Source: Abyssibacter sp. (GTDB lineage: Bacteria > Pseudomonadota > Gammaproteobacteria > Nevskiales > OUC007). Taken from it: 40,761 nt of DNA. The notes beneath the pieces were generated by a model. That model worked only from the letters and a program-made list of their open reading frames with translations. It was not told where the DNA came from and did not search any database. A program made the position numbers and the translations under genes. This document shows, piece by piece, positions 1 to 8,899 of the stretch; within the stretch, counting starts at the first letter, position 1; the number at the start of each line of letters is the position of its first letter. The stretch lies in assembly GCA_023146115.1 (NCBI GenBank), contig JAGLCS010000035.1:1-40761 (forward strand), given 5' to 3'.

Positions 1-11
1 CTTCTCGCGCC

Positions 12-551
12 TTGCCTGGCCTGTTTTCAGGCGGCAACTTGGCGGCGTGCGTCAGTCAGTGTTTCCTCAGCCGCCAGTCGTGGATCACCGACGGCTCCCG
101 GCAGGAGAACTCCGCGGAGCACTCCTGGCATGCGGCCCTGTCCGCGCTGGTGCTCGCTCCGTATGCCGCCTTTCCGGTCAATGTTGACCGGGTGATCCGC
201 ATGCTGCTGCTCCACGACATCGTCGAAATCGATGCCGGCGATACGTTTCTCTATGACGACCAGGCCGCCGCCGATCAGGCCGCGCGTGAACAGGCTGCCG
301 CCGACCGGGCGCTATGGGATGAGTTCGAGGCGGGCGCGACCCCGGACGCCCGGTTCGCCAAGGCGGTCGACCGCGTCAATCCCGTGCTGCTGAACCTTGC
401 GACGCAAGGGGTCGGGTGGCAACGGCATGGCATCCGCCTGGAGCAGGTGCTGGATCGAAATCGTGGAATCGAGGGGCCGTTGCCCGCGGTCTGGGCGGTG
501 TTGCGCCGGCGTTTGGAAGCCGCCGCGAGCGCCGGGTGGCTATTGCGCTAA
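12..551 (+). CDS. HD-domain phosphohydrolase, 5' end incomplete
   Basis: Metal-dependent phosphohydrolase of the HD superfamily, closest in style to the YfbR/HDDC2 (HD_3) group of 5'-deoxynucleotidase-like enzymes. The metal-binding signature is visible as ENSAEHSWH followed by LLLHDIVEIDAGDT, which contains the HD dipeptide. The segment RQSWITDGSRQENSAEHS matches the usual opening of the family fold. The N-terminus is doubtful: the reading frame runs back to a TTG at base 12 and nearly to the window edge, and residues before RQSW do not look like the family, so the true start is probably upstream of the window or the frame is disturbed near base 60. It precedes a convergent membrane-protein gene. 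The family assignment is good; the substrate is unknown. Confidence 0.7.
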   Translation: MPGLFSGGNLAACVSQCFLSRQSWITDGSRQENSAEHSWHAALSALVLAPYAAFPVNVDRVIRMLLLHDIVEIDAGDTFLYDDQAAADQAAREQAAADRALWDEFEAGATPDARFAKAVDRVNPVLLNLATQGVGWQRHGIRLEQVLDRNRGIEGPLPAVWAVLRRRLEAAASAGWLLR

Positions 552-564
552 CGGAACTGGCGCC

Positions 565-1314
565 TCAATAACCCGTGTGACTCGTCGGGTCCTGTTCCTT
601 TTTGCTTAACCGCTCGCTGCGATCCTTGTCAGTCGCCCAGATCACTTGCGGAAACAGCAGCACGCGCAACAGGCCGATCAGCATGTAGAGGTAGGTGACC
701 GAGAACAGGATGCCGCAGGCCATCGAAATGATCTCGAAGTTGGGCGACACGTACTTGATGCCCCACCACGACATGACGTCGGTGAGCGCCGCAGCCAGCC
801 CGACGGGAAACACCCACTGGTAAATCCACAGGTGGTTGAACTGCATCGAGAACGGGATGCCGATGACCAGAAAGCTGGTTGTGAAGCCGAACAGGTGGGC
901 GTGGGTGAAGGCGATGAGTTTGCCCTGCGACATGTTGGCAAAGTACGCCTCGGCGCTGCCGTGCAGATGCAGTTGGTAGCCGATTTCCGCCGCGCCAAAT
1001 GCGAAGGCGATGCCGTATAGCGTGATCGCGAGCGCCAGGCCGCGTTTGACGCCCGTGGGGTAGTAGAACAGCGTCAGTGATTCCTTGCTGACGCGGAACG
1101 GAACGGCCAGACGACCCAGCCACAGCACGAGAAAGAAAAACACGCCCAGTGCCACCGGGCCGCCGATGGACTGCCATGCAGGTGGCGGCGGCTCGACCTC
1201 TACCAGGTCGTCCATCGCCAGGGTGTCGAGCACTGACAAATCGTCCTGAGCCAGGCTCCATTCCGACCACAACAGGCCGGCCGTCAGTACGGCGAGAATC
1301 CAGATGGCTTTCAC
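565..1314 (-). CDS. Polytopic membrane protein of unknown function
   Basis: About 249 residues from a GTG start. An N-terminal signal or anchor (MKAIWILAVLTAGLLW..SLAQ) is followed by an acidic, proline-rich periplasmic stretch (DDLVEVEPPPPAW) and then about five hydrophobic segments. Histidines cluster at membrane edges (YQLHLHG, FTHAHLFGFTT, FNHLWIYQW), a pattern seen in heme-associated or quinol-associated membrane proteins, so a redox role is possible but is inference. I do not recognise a named family. The gene is convergent with the HD-domain gene (13 bp gap) and divergent from the EAL-domain gene, with 84 bp between starts. Confidence 0.75.
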   Translation of the reverse strand: MKAIWILAVLTAGLLWSEWSLAQDDLSVLDTLAMDDLVEVEPPPPAWQSIGGPVALGVFFFLVLWLGRLAVPFRVSKESLTLFYYPTGVKRGLALAITLYGIAFAFGAAEIGYQLHLHGSAEAYFANMSQGKLIAFTHAHLFGFTTSFLVIGIPFSMQFNHLWIYQWVFPVGLAAALTDVMSWWGIKYVSPNFEIISMACGILFSVTYLYMLIGLLRVLLFPQVIWATDKDRSERLSKKEQDPTSHTGY

Positions 1315-1398
1315 GCAGTCTCCCCATGTTTTTCTGCCAGTCTAATCGCTTGTGCATGGTCACCGCGCGCCGTACTGTTCGCCGCGGGGGGTAACGCA

Positions 1399-2607
1399 AT
1401 GGTTGACGCGGGTCAGCAACGTACATACGAAGATGGCGAACTGGTCTTTGCCGAGAGCGATGCCGGTGATGTCGCTTATTTGATTGATGAGGGTGCGGTC
1501 GAAGTCTTCACCGGTCACGACGACCAGCGCACCGTGTTCGCGACGTTGGGTCCGGGCGAGATCGTGGGCGAAATGGCGCTGATCGACACACGTCCCCGGT
1601 CGGCCAGCGTGCGCGCCATCGGGACGACCAAGCTCACCGTGATCAGCCGAGAGGGGCTGAACGACCGGCTCGAATCCGTCGACCCGATGGTGCAGCTGGT
1701 GCTGCACAGCATGCTGGACCGTTTTCGGGTGGCGATGCATCGCGTGCGCAGCGGCGAGGAAGAACCCGCGCCGCGCCGGGTGCCGGAGGCAGAAGCCCTG
1801 CCAAACTCGCCGGTGAACGAAGCGCTGCGCCACGGTGTGTTGCAGCAAAGCCGCATGGAAGCTCGGCTGCGTGGTGCCATTGCCGAGGACATGCTGGAGC
1901 TGCACTACCAGCCCATCGTGAAGCTGCCGCTCGGCAAGCCGGTTGGCTACGAGGCGCTGGCTCGCTGGCCGCAGCCGGATGGCGGCATGATCTCTCCGGG
2001 CGAGTTCATTCCGCTGGCGGAGCAGACATCGCTGATTCTTGAACTGGATGCCTGGGTGATCCGGCGGGCCTGCATCGATTTCATGGCGCAGGGCAATCGG
2101 CTGCGCGGTCAGTACGTGAGCATCAATCTGTCCGGTCGCCAGTTTGCGCAATCCACCGCATTCGAGCTGGTGGCCTCCACGCTGGACGCAACCGGCTTGC
2201 CGCCCGAGCGTCTGCAAATCGAACTGACCGAGGGCGTGGTCATGACCAATCCCGCCTATGCCGCCGAACTATTGGCGGAGTTCCAGAAGCTCGGGATTTC
2301 GATCGCCATCGACGATTTCGGCACGGGTTACTCGTCGCTGGCGTATCTGCACAATTTTTCCGCCGACGTATTGAAGCTGGATCTCAGCTTCGCGCGCGAG
2401 GTGCGCAAAGGCCCGAGTGGCGCGCGGATTGTCCGCGGCATTTCCGCGATGGCCGATGAGCTTGGCCTGCGCGTGGTGGCCGAAGGCATCGAGGCCGAAG
2501 CCGAGGGGCGTCAGCTCTACAAGCTCGGCTGTGGCTGGGGGCAGGGGTTCGGCTTCGGCCGGCCACGGCCGCTGGCCCAGGTGCTGGCCGACACGCCCAG
2601 CGCGTGA
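1399..2607 (+). CDS. Cyclic nucleotide-binding / EAL domain c-di-GMP phosphodiesterase
   Basis: A cytosolic two-domain signalling protein of 402 residues. Residues ~10-110 form a Crp-like cyclic-nucleotide-binding domain with a recognisable phosphate-binding cassette (GEIVGEMALIDTRPRSASV, Arg68). Residues ~150-400 form an EAL phosphodiesterase domain. The catalytic set appears complete: E185 of YEALARW, Asn of INLSGRQF, Glu of IELTEG, the Asp pair of IDDFGTGYSSL, Lys of LKLD, Glu of AEGIE and Gln of GWGQGF. It should therefore hydrolyse c-di-GMP, probably gated by a nucleotide or another ligand at the N-domain. A G-rich ribosome site precedes the ATG by about 8 bases. Its stop overlaps the GTG start of the next gene (GTGA), so the two are translationally coupled. 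Confidence 0.92.
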   Translation: MVDAGQQRTYEDGELVFAESDAGDVAYLIDEGAVEVFTGHDDQRTVFATLGPGEIVGEMALIDTRPRSASVRAIGTTKLTVISREGLNDRLESVDPMVQLVLHSMLDRFRVAMHRVRSGEEEPAPRRVPEAEALPNSPVNEALRHGVLQQSRMEARLRGAIAEDMLELHYQPIVKLPLGKPVGYEALARWPQPDGGMISPGEFIPLAEQTSLILELDAWVIRRACIDFMAQGNRLRGQYVSINLSGRQFAQSTAFELVASTLDATGLPPERLQIELTEGVVMTNPAYAAELLAEFQKLGISIAIDDFGTGYSSLAYLHNFSADVLKLDLSFAREVRKGPSGARIVRGISAMADELGLRVVAEGIEAEAEGRQLYKLGCGWGQGFGFGRPRPLAQVLADTPSA

Positions 2608-3797
2608 CCGGTCCCCTGTGCAAGCCTTTGCGTGGCGGCCGCCGATGCGCGTGGGCGTTGCTGGCCGCGATGCTTGCCGGCTGCACGGCAACGCCTCCTC
2701 CGTCAATGCCTGCGGCCGATGCGCCGCTGGAACTCGCCGTGCAAGCGCTGATGCAGCGCGAAGGCGTCCAGGGCCTGGCGCTGGCGGTGATTCGCGATGG
2801 CGCTGTGGATCAGGTTCTCAGCCTGGGCAGTCGTGATGTGGCAGCAGCGTTGCCCCTGACCGACGGTACGATTGTCTACGGCGCCTCGTTCACCAAGACG
2901 GCTGTTGCCTACCTCGCCCTGCAGTTGGTCGACGAAAACCGGCTGGACCTGGATGCCGGCTTGCCGCAGCTACTGCCCAAGCCCCTGCCGCATTACACCG
3001 CCCCCGGGCGCAACTATTCGGATTTGCTGGGCGATGAGCGCTGGCGACGGCTCAGCCCCCGGGTGCTGCTGTCGCATGGCTCCGGCTTCGCGAACTTTCG
3101 CTGGCTGGAGCCGGATGGCCGACTGCGCTTCCACTTCGAGCCAGGCGTGCATTACGCCTATTCCGGGGAGGGCTACCGCGTACTGCAACTCGCGCTGGAA
3201 TCGGTGCTGGGCATCGGGCTGGACGAGGCCATGGATGAGCGGGTTTTCGCCCCGCTGGGGATGGCGGACACGGCGATGGTCTGGCGGCCGGATTTCGCGG
3301 ATCGGGCGGCGCTGGGATACGACATCGACGGTGAGGCCATTCCCCATGACCGGCGCGCGGTGCCTGATGCAGCCGGCTCTATGGATACGACGATTCGCGA
3401 TCAGGCCCAGTTCTGGGCGGCGCTGGTTCGCGGCGACGGCCTGAGCGAGCACGCCCGTCGCGAAATGTTCCGTGCGCAACGGCCGATCACGTCGGCTCAG
3501 CAGTTTCCAACCCTGCCCGAGACGCGAGATGCGCCGTATCGGGATATCGGCCTTGCCGCCGGCCTCGGATTGCTGCGGTTCGACGGTCCGCAAGGGCTGG
3601 TGTGGTTCAAGGGCGGCCACGATGCGGGCACCGCCAACATGGCGATTTGCGTGCAGGCTCGCCGCGATTGCCTGGTGCTGATGTCCAATGACGTGCGCGC
3701 CGAGCGCATCTTTCCGGCGGTTAGCCGGCGCGTGCTGGGAGCAACCGGATTGCCGTGGTCCTGGGAGTACGGCGGGTTGTCCGATACTGCGAACTGA
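2604..3797 (+). CDS. Serine-hydrolase (beta-lactamase family) lipoprotein
   Basis: A class C beta-lactamase/esterase-type serine hydrolase of 397 residues. A signal peptide ends in a lipobox (LLAAMLAGC, Cys27), so the protein is probably anchored to a membrane facing the periplasm. The catalytic SxxK motif is S95-F-T-K98 in VYGASFTKTAVAYLAL. A Tyr-containing second motif (HYAYSGEGY) and a GGHDAGT third motif are in the expected order. These features fit the broad esterase/penicillin-binding-like branch better than a true resistance enzyme. The GTG start overlaps the stop of the EAL gene by 4 bp, implying co-expression with c-di-GMP turnover. Substrate unknown. Confidence 0.85.
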   Translation: MTGPLCKPLRGGRRCAWALLAAMLAGCTATPPPSMPAADAPLELAVQALMQREGVQGLALAVIRDGAVDQVLSLGSRDVAAALPLTDGTIVYGASFTKTAVAYLALQLVDENRLDLDAGLPQLLPKPLPHYTAPGRNYSDLLGDERWRRLSPRVLLSHGSGFANFRWLEPDGRLRFHFEPGVHYAYSGEGYRVLQLALESVLGIGLDEAMDERVFAPLGMADTAMVWRPDFADRAALGYDIDGEAIPHDRRAVPDAAGSMDTTIRDQAQFWAALVRGDGLSEHARREMFRAQRPITSAQQFPTLPETRDAPYRDIGLAAGLGLLRFDGPQGLVWFKGGHDAGTANMAICVQARRDCLVLMSNDVRAERIFPAVSRRVLGATGLPWSWEYGGLSDTAN

Positions 3798-3808
3798 TCG
3801 TTCGCCGG

Positions 3809-4594
3809 TCAGCCTGACTTGAGGCGCACCAGCAGCATCGTTGCCGCCTTGAGCACGGCGCGATCAACCGCTGCCTGCACCGCGTCGTCGGCCGGTTCGG
3901 TGTTCAGATGCTCGACCGATTGACCCACGAACGCGGCGTAGCGTGACGCGGTCTGCGCCGCCTGGAAGTCCGTGGCGTCGATTGCGCCGGCGTGGGTGAT
4001 GTTGAGCTGGCGATCGGTCGCCAGCAGCACGAAGAACTGCTGGCCCTGGTGCTGGCCCGGCACGATGATCGACGTGCCGATGGGGCGGCGATCCCGCACG
4101 GGCACGTAGATGGTGTTCTCGTCTTCCGTCACCAGCGTCACGCCGCGCGCGGCCGCACGGGCGATTTCCTTCTCCGTGAACAGTGCATCGACGAGCTTGT
4201 AGGTCGTGACGTCCGGAAACAGCGCCCGCACCGGTTTGGGAATCAGGTTGCTGGTGTCCAGCCAGTCACCGGGCGCGTCGGGCGTGGAGTGGTCCGAGCC
4301 GGGGTTGGCGCGAGCGTTCGATTCAGCCGCGTTGCGTTGCCCGTCGCCATCGGCATCCAGCGACGCGATCTTGGCGAAGGCGCCGGCGTTGAGCCCGGCA
4401 TCCTTGAACTGCTGGCCGTAGGCGTTGACCGGCGTGCCGCCGCCATCCTTGTGGCAGGCGTTGCAGGACGGCATGTAGCCGAACTGATTCTTGTAGAGCC
4501 GGGCAAAGGCCGGTTCGGCCTGTGCGGGCAGGCTGGCGAGTAGCAGCGCCGACGCAACCAGCCCGGCGGTGAGTCGAAAGGGCGCAAGGCGCAT
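3809..4594 (-). CDS. Exported mono-heme cytochrome c with Ca-binding-like loop
   Basis: 261 residues with a Sec signal peptide ending near AQA-EP. A single heme c site is C44-N-A-C47-H48. It is followed by an EF-hand-like or thrombospondin-type-3-like loop (SLDADGDGQRNAAE). The second half (from about residue 130) has no CxxCH; it contains a run resembling a small periplasmic ligand-binding domain (TIYVPVRDRRPIGTSIIVPG) that I cannot assign. It is the last gene of a minus-strand cytochrome operon, starting 9 bp after the upstream lipoprotein. Probably a periplasmic electron carrier for its partners. Function beyond electron transfer is not known. Confidence 0.82.
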   Translation of the reverse strand: MRLAPFRLTAGLVASALLLASLPAQAEPAFARLYKNQFGYMPSCNACHKDGGGTPVNAYGQQFKDAGLNAGAFAKIASLDADGDGQRNAAESNARANPGSDHSTPDAPGDWLDTSNLIPKPVRALFPDVTTYKLVDALFTEKEIARAAARGVTLVTEDENTIYVPVRDRRPIGTSIIVPGQHQGQQFFVLLATDRQLNITHAGAIDATDFQAAQTASRYAAFVGQSVEHLNTEPADDAVQAAVDRAVLKAATMLLVRLKSG

Positions 4595-4603
4595 GGATCG
4601 TCC

Positions 4604-6379
4604 TCAGAAATCGAACAACGCGGGCACCTGCTCGCGCATCGGGGTCAGTGGGTCATCGCCGGCGGCCAGCGCCCGCTCCAGATGTTCGCGTTGCCAGGAG
4701 CCATCGGGCGGCATCAGTAGCCCGGCCTTGGCCGTGCCACGGTAGCGCTCGTAGTCCAAGGCATCACGAATCTTGTCCGTTGCCTCTATGCGCTCCAGCA
4801 CAGCGGCCTCGCTGGCGCCGGCCATGAAGTTCAGCCGGGCGCTGGGGTTGTCGCGGTGGCAGCCAAAGCAATACGTTTCGAAGGGTTTGAGCACGGAATC
4901 CGCGGACAGTTGCAACGGTGGCTCGCCCTCACGGATCGGGGGCGACAGTTCGGCGACCGGCAGTCCCCAGCGCGTGGGCATGGCGTCGGCATCCAGCGTA
5001 TCCAGCAGCGCCAGCATGATCTCGGACCGCCGGAACGGCACGGCGGCCACATGGGCATCCAGCGCGGCGCTCTGCACCGCAGACACCACCGCATCAATAC
5101 GGCCGGCGGCCTGCAGGCGTGCGACGTCGGTTGCGGTGAATGCCTGCGCCAATGCGTAGACGGCGTCGAGGTCGCCGGGCTGTGACCAGCGCCGCGGCGG
5201 GCGGCGGGTTAGCGGATCGAACTCGCGAGGCAGTGATGGCAGGGCATCGAACTCCTCCAGCTTGTCCTCGCTGACCGGGTTGTTGCGCGCTGTGTCGCGG
5301 CCGAATACCGCGCGCTTGAGGCCGGCCAGCCAGCCGCCTTGATAAAGGTCATCTTCCAGCGGATCGCGGTTTTTCAGGTCATTGTCGGGTAGCTCGAAGC
5401 CGCGTTCGGGCCAGTGCTGGGCCAGGCGGGTGATCAGCGCCATCGCGGTTTCGGACTGCGGATCGAAACTGCCAGGCGCCAGGGCAAAGCGCAGGGCTTG
5501 GCCGAGCAGCATGCGGCGACAGGCATGGCCGGCTGTATCCGGACCGCAGCCATCGAGCCAGATGCGCTGTGCCAGCGGAATCATATTGGCGATGTCGGTG
5601 GCGTTGTCGACCGCTTCGGGTGCCGCAAGGCGGACGCCCAACGGCGCGCCGCGCAGGGTATCGATGTTCGGGTGAACGTCACGGATGCCTGCAGCGATGT
5701 CCGGTGCCGCATTGGTCTCCTCCCACGGGCGCACTGGAAAGATCGCCGCGGCGTTCTGGTGACAGGTCAGGCACACGTTGCGCCGGGCGTAGACGATGCG
5801 CGGCGTGCAGCCCTCGCAGTAGTCCTGCACCAACTGGAACTCGAAGCGTCCGGCAGCCTCGTTGTAGGACAGCACTTCGATTTCGTTGGCGGCATCGACA
5901 AAGCCGAGAAATAGCCGGCCCTTGATCGGCGGCGTCAGCGCGACGCCCGGTGGAGGTGACACATCGGCGGACAGCACGACCCGCGGATCGGCGAAAGAGG
6001 AACGACCTTTCTGCAAGGAACGGCCGTGGGGAATGAGCACCGTCGTGGGGCGGCGTCCGTCGACATCCAGCGAGGCCAGCCAGTCGACCACGGATTCGAA
6101 AGGGTAGGGCAGCGCGCCATTCTGGGCGACGAGCTGATCGAACAGCGAGCGTGTGCCTTCGGGCGGCAGGTCGGAATTCGGGATGACCTGCGCCGACAGG
6201 CTCGCCGGGTCGTAAAGCGGAGGCAGCCGGTCGGCGAGCGCGTCAACGCCGGGCTCGGCCACCGGGCGGTCGCCACAGCCTGCGCACAGCAGCAGGCCCA
6301 TGGCGATCAGTCCGACTGCGACGGGCAGTCGTACGCGGCGCCGCGCGCGCAGGCGCCGCTGCTGTCCAGGCTCCGTCAC
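4604..6379 (-). CDS. Di-heme cytochrome c lipoprotein
   Basis: 591 residues. An Arg-rich N-terminus is followed by a hydrophobic stretch and a lipobox (LLLCAGC, Cys35), indicating a membrane-anchored lipoprotein. Two widely separated heme c motifs are present: C203-L-T-C206-H207 and C504-F-G-C507-H508. The first sits in a Cys-rich neighbourhood (DYCEGCTPRIVYARRNVCL). The C-terminal heme region (FETYCFGCHRDN..LNFMAG..MPPDG) resembles the cytochrome domains of Planctomycete-type or PSD1-like proteins. It lies 7 bp after the large di-heme cytochrome and 9 bp before the mono-heme one, so the three are surely co-transcribed. The central ~300 residues are not recognised. Confidence 0.82.
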   Translation of the reverse strand: MTEPGQQRRLRARRRVRLPVAVGLIAMGLLLCAGCGDRPVAEPGVDALADRLPPLYDPASLSAQVIPNSDLPPEGTRSLFDQLVAQNGALPYPFESVVDWLASLDVDGRRPTTVLIPHGRSLQKGRSSFADPRVVLSADVSPPPGVALTPPIKGRLFLGFVDAANEIEVLSYNEAAGRFEFQLVQDYCEGCTPRIVYARRNVCLTCHQNAAAIFPVRPWEETNAAPDIAAGIRDVHPNIDTLRGAPLGVRLAAPEAVDNATDIANMIPLAQRIWLDGCGPDTAGHACRRMLLGQALRFALAPGSFDPQSETAMALITRLAQHWPERGFELPDNDLKNRDPLEDDLYQGGWLAGLKRAVFGRDTARNNPVSEDKLEEFDALPSLPREFDPLTRRPPRRWSQPGDLDAVYALAQAFTATDVARLQAAGRIDAVVSAVQSAALDAHVAAVPFRRSEIMLALLDTLDADAMPTRWGLPVAELSPPIREGEPPLQLSADSVLKPFETYCFGCHRDNPSARLNFMAGASEAAVLERIEATDKIRDALDYERYRGTAKAGLLMPPDGSWQREHLERALAAGDDPLTPMREQVPALFDF

Positions 6380-6386
6380 GACCGGG

Positions 6387-8783
6387 TTACATCAGCTTCA
6401 GGAATTCGGTCAGCGCCGCCTTGTCCTCGGCCGAGAGGTCCACGCCGAACTGATGCCCCTTGTTCTCGATCAGGTCGTCGCATTTCTGGAACAGGGGTTT
6501 GTGCGGATCGGAACTGGCGAAGTAGGCGACCGGAGTCCCTTCTTTCACCGGCAGCTTGATCAGGCCCTGGCCGTCTTCGCGAGGGGCCACCTTGATGTCG
6601 CGGTCGGTGAGACTGACCTTTTGCGGGCGATGCGGTTCGTCGTTCGGATCGTCGGACATGAGCAGGCGCTGCATTGCGATCTCGTACTGCGCGATGCGGC
6701 CGGCGACGGTGTAGTCGATCCCGCCATCGTCCAGATAGGTCAGTTCGCCGAGGGCATTGTTGTGCAGGAACGGCGCGATGGCCCAGACATTGATCAGCGA
6801 GATGTTGCGGTAATAGCCCGCGCCGTCGTCGGCAAAGCTTTCACCGTCTTCGGCCGGGCCGCCGATGGTCTGGGTGCCGACGGCATTGCCGCCGATCAGC
6901 GGGAACATCCGGTTGATCTTTTTCGGCTCCGAGCCCGGCGACGGGCGCTGCCGATAGGTTTCCGAGGCGAACTCTTCCCAGATGTGCCCGGTGGAGTGGT
7001 TGTCATGCCGCGCGCGGCAGCTGTTCACGCCCACAACGTTGTAGGGCGTGGGTTCGTCATTGCCCAGCCAGTCCTGGCCGAATACGCCGTGGTCGGCGAA
7101 CTGCTTCGGCCGCCACTGGCCGTCCTCGGTCTGCACCAGATGCTGCTCGCGGAACGACTCGGATTCGAGTTGCGCATCCGTGAACTCGTGTTGCCAGAAG
7201 TCCTCGGCGCCAAACACGTGGCCTTCGTAGTAGCGCTCCAATGCATCCGGGTCGCCGACGATGGCATCCGGCGGCAGCTTGGTGGAATGGCACTGCGCGC
7301 AGTTGCGTGCGTAGACCTTGCGGCCGGCGGGGACCTGGTCCAGGTCGATAAAGGCATCGCCGGACGTGCCGTCGACGTCGGTGGCATGCAGCAGATAGGT
7401 CGGGCCGCCGCTCAGCAGATAGGCCGCCAGATCGTCCATCTTGGCGTCGGCATAGTTCCAGGCCTCGCAGTCGATGGAGCACTGCTGGATGGACATCGGC
7501 TTTTGCGTGGAGCCGTCGCCGAAAAAGTCACCCGGTACCGGAAAATTCGGCACCCAGCATTCCTCGGTGCACATGCCGATATTGATGTACACGCGCAGCA
7601 AGGCCAGGCGGTCGCCCACGGTGTCCTCGGCGCCTTTCAACACGTGCTGGGTCGGCGCGGTGCTGGTTTCCCCCGTGAACGGATGCCTCATCTCGTGCTG
7701 GAACACGCGCTTGTTGATGAAGTCCGTGATGTTGTTCTGGGTGCCGGGGTTGTGCTGGAAATCGTTGGGATTCAGCGAGGTGTCGACCGTGCCGGGCCGC
7801 GCGGAGCCCACGGCCTGCACCGCGAAATGGTCGCGGGGGACGGCGGATAGGAACGCGGCCAAAGGCTGGTTGACGTACTGGTTGCCGATCAGCCCCATGA
7901 TGTTTTCCCATTCCGGCTCGTTCGGGTCAGCCGGCGGGTTGGTGGGGTCGAACGCGGCATGGCACTGCACGCATGGCTGGCCGATCATGAAGCGCTTCTG
8001 CGACTCGATCTCGCCGGCCTCGAATGGTGCCGTGCGCGGGTCGTAGACGACCTCGCCCTGCTCATCCCGGGTCGGATCGCGAAAATACTTGCGGTAGCCG
8101 ATCACGCCGGAAGATTTGGGGTCGGCGCAGCGATCAAGCCAGTAGGTGGACTCGTCGCCCTGTTCGCAGTCCGGGTCGTTGATCAGACCCCATTGGGTGT
8201 AGCGGTACGGCCGATGCTTGGTGTGCATCCATTCGCCGTAATGCATGTTGGCATCGCCGATCGTGCGCGCCAGGTGGATGTCGTTCAGATCCTGGTTGCC
8301 GAAGGTGCCCTTGAACCAAACGTCGCGGCCGCGGCGCACGGCCTCGCGCAGGCGCTGGGCTTTGGCCGGATCGGTGGCTTCCACGTCCGTGAACAGCGCG
8401 CCGGCGATGCGGCAGCCCTCGGCGTCGTACTTTGTGAGCTGCGGTTGATCGCAAGAGGGGGGTGGCGCCTGCGGGATCGGCGCGATGTCCCAGGTGATGG
8501 GGCCATTGCGCTCATGCGTGGCCGGGCTGCTGCCCTCGTGCCAGATCTTCTTGGCGGCCAGCGTGTTGTAGAAGTTGTCGGCGTACCAGTCGGCCTCGGC
8601 CTGAACCTTGGGCGAGCCACGGTAAACGCCCATCGGAAATCCCTTGGATTCCAGCTGTTCCGGCGTTGGGCTGCGCAGCGTGCGCGTGAAGGCGTCGTCC
8701 TTGACGGGATAGGTTTTCTGCGCGGCGTGAGCCGGAATAATTACTGCGGCCAGCAGGCACGACAGCAGCGTCGTTATTTTCAT
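6387..8783 (-). CDS. Large exported di-heme cytochrome c (RoxA/CCP-like)
   Basis: 798 residues from the ATG preceded by GGGGAGAC; upstream in-frame codons to 8909 are rejected because the signal peptide [20 protein letters not shown] begins here. Heme c motifs are C271-V-Q-C274-H275 and C494-A-Q-C497-H498. The text RVYINIGMC, the C-terminal [13 protein letters not shown] and the heme spacing resemble the large di-heme oxidoreductases related to the RoxA rubber oxygenases and MauG/CCP peroxidases. Paired cysteines (CTEECW, CSIDC) lie between the hemes. First gene of the three-cytochrome operon, divergent from ubiB. It could be a peroxidase, a dioxygenase or an electron-transfer hub; catalytic residues were not mapped. 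A near-heme motif CRARH at ~610 lacks the second Cys. Confidence 0.82.
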   Translation of the reverse strand: MKITTLLSCLLAAVIIPAHAAQKTYPVKDDAFTRTLRSPTPEQLESKGFPMGVYRGSPKVQAEADWYADNFYNTLAAKKIWHEGSSPATHERNGPITWDIAPIPQAPPPSCDQPQLTKYDAEGCRIAGALFTDVEATDPAKAQRLREAVRRGRDVWFKGTFGNQDLNDIHLARTIGDANMHYGEWMHTKHRPYRYTQWGLINDPDCEQGDESTYWLDRCADPKSSGVIGYRKYFRDPTRDEQGEVVYDPRTAPFEAGEIESQKRFMIGQPCVQCHAAFDPTNPPADPNEPEWENIMGLIGNQYVNQPLAAFLSAVPRDHFAVQAVGSARPGTVDTSLNPNDFQHNPGTQNNITDFINKRVFQHEMRHPFTGETSTAPTQHVLKGAEDTVGDRLALLRVYINIGMCTEECWVPNFPVPGDFFGDGSTQKPMSIQQCSIDCEAWNYADAKMDDLAAYLLSGGPTYLLHATDVDGTSGDAFIDLDQVPAGRKVYARNCAQCHSTKLPPDAIVGDPDALERYYEGHVFGAEDFWQHEFTDAQLESESFREQHLVQTEDGQWRPKQFADHGVFGQDWLGNDEPTPYNVVGVNSCRARHDNHSTGHIWEEFASETYRQRPSPGSEPKKINRMFPLIGGNAVGTQTIGGPAEDGESFADDGAGYYRNISLINVWAIAPFLHNNALGELTYLDDGGIDYTVAGRIAQYEIAMQRLLMSDDPNDEPHRPQKVSLTDRDIKVAPREDGQGLIKLPVKEGTPVAYFASSDPHKPLFQKCDDLIENKGHQFGVDLSAEDKAALTEFLKLM

Positions 8784-8899
8784 TAATGTCTCCCCGTTGC
8801 GTCCGCATGGTACGACATGACCACGACGGGTCAACGTTCGCGCCATCGCTGCGGCAGGCAAAGTTTGCCGACCAAGCGCGGCGCAGCGAGAATGCGCAC

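Noticed and set aside
1360-2217. Minus-strand open frame opposite the EAL gene
   Set aside because: His/Gln-rich shadow translation; the plus strand carries complete CNB and EAL motifs.
2604-3797. Resistance-type AmpC beta-lactamase linked to ampD
   Set aside because: The gene is 18 kb from ampD, is a lipoprotein, and its second and third motifs diverge from true AmpC; an esterase-like function is more likely.
6300-7850. Long plus-strand open frame (516 codons)
   Set aside because: Lies antisense to the large di-heme cytochrome, which has signal peptide, heme motifs and ribosome site. The plus-strand translation has no recognisable domain and is explained by high GC.
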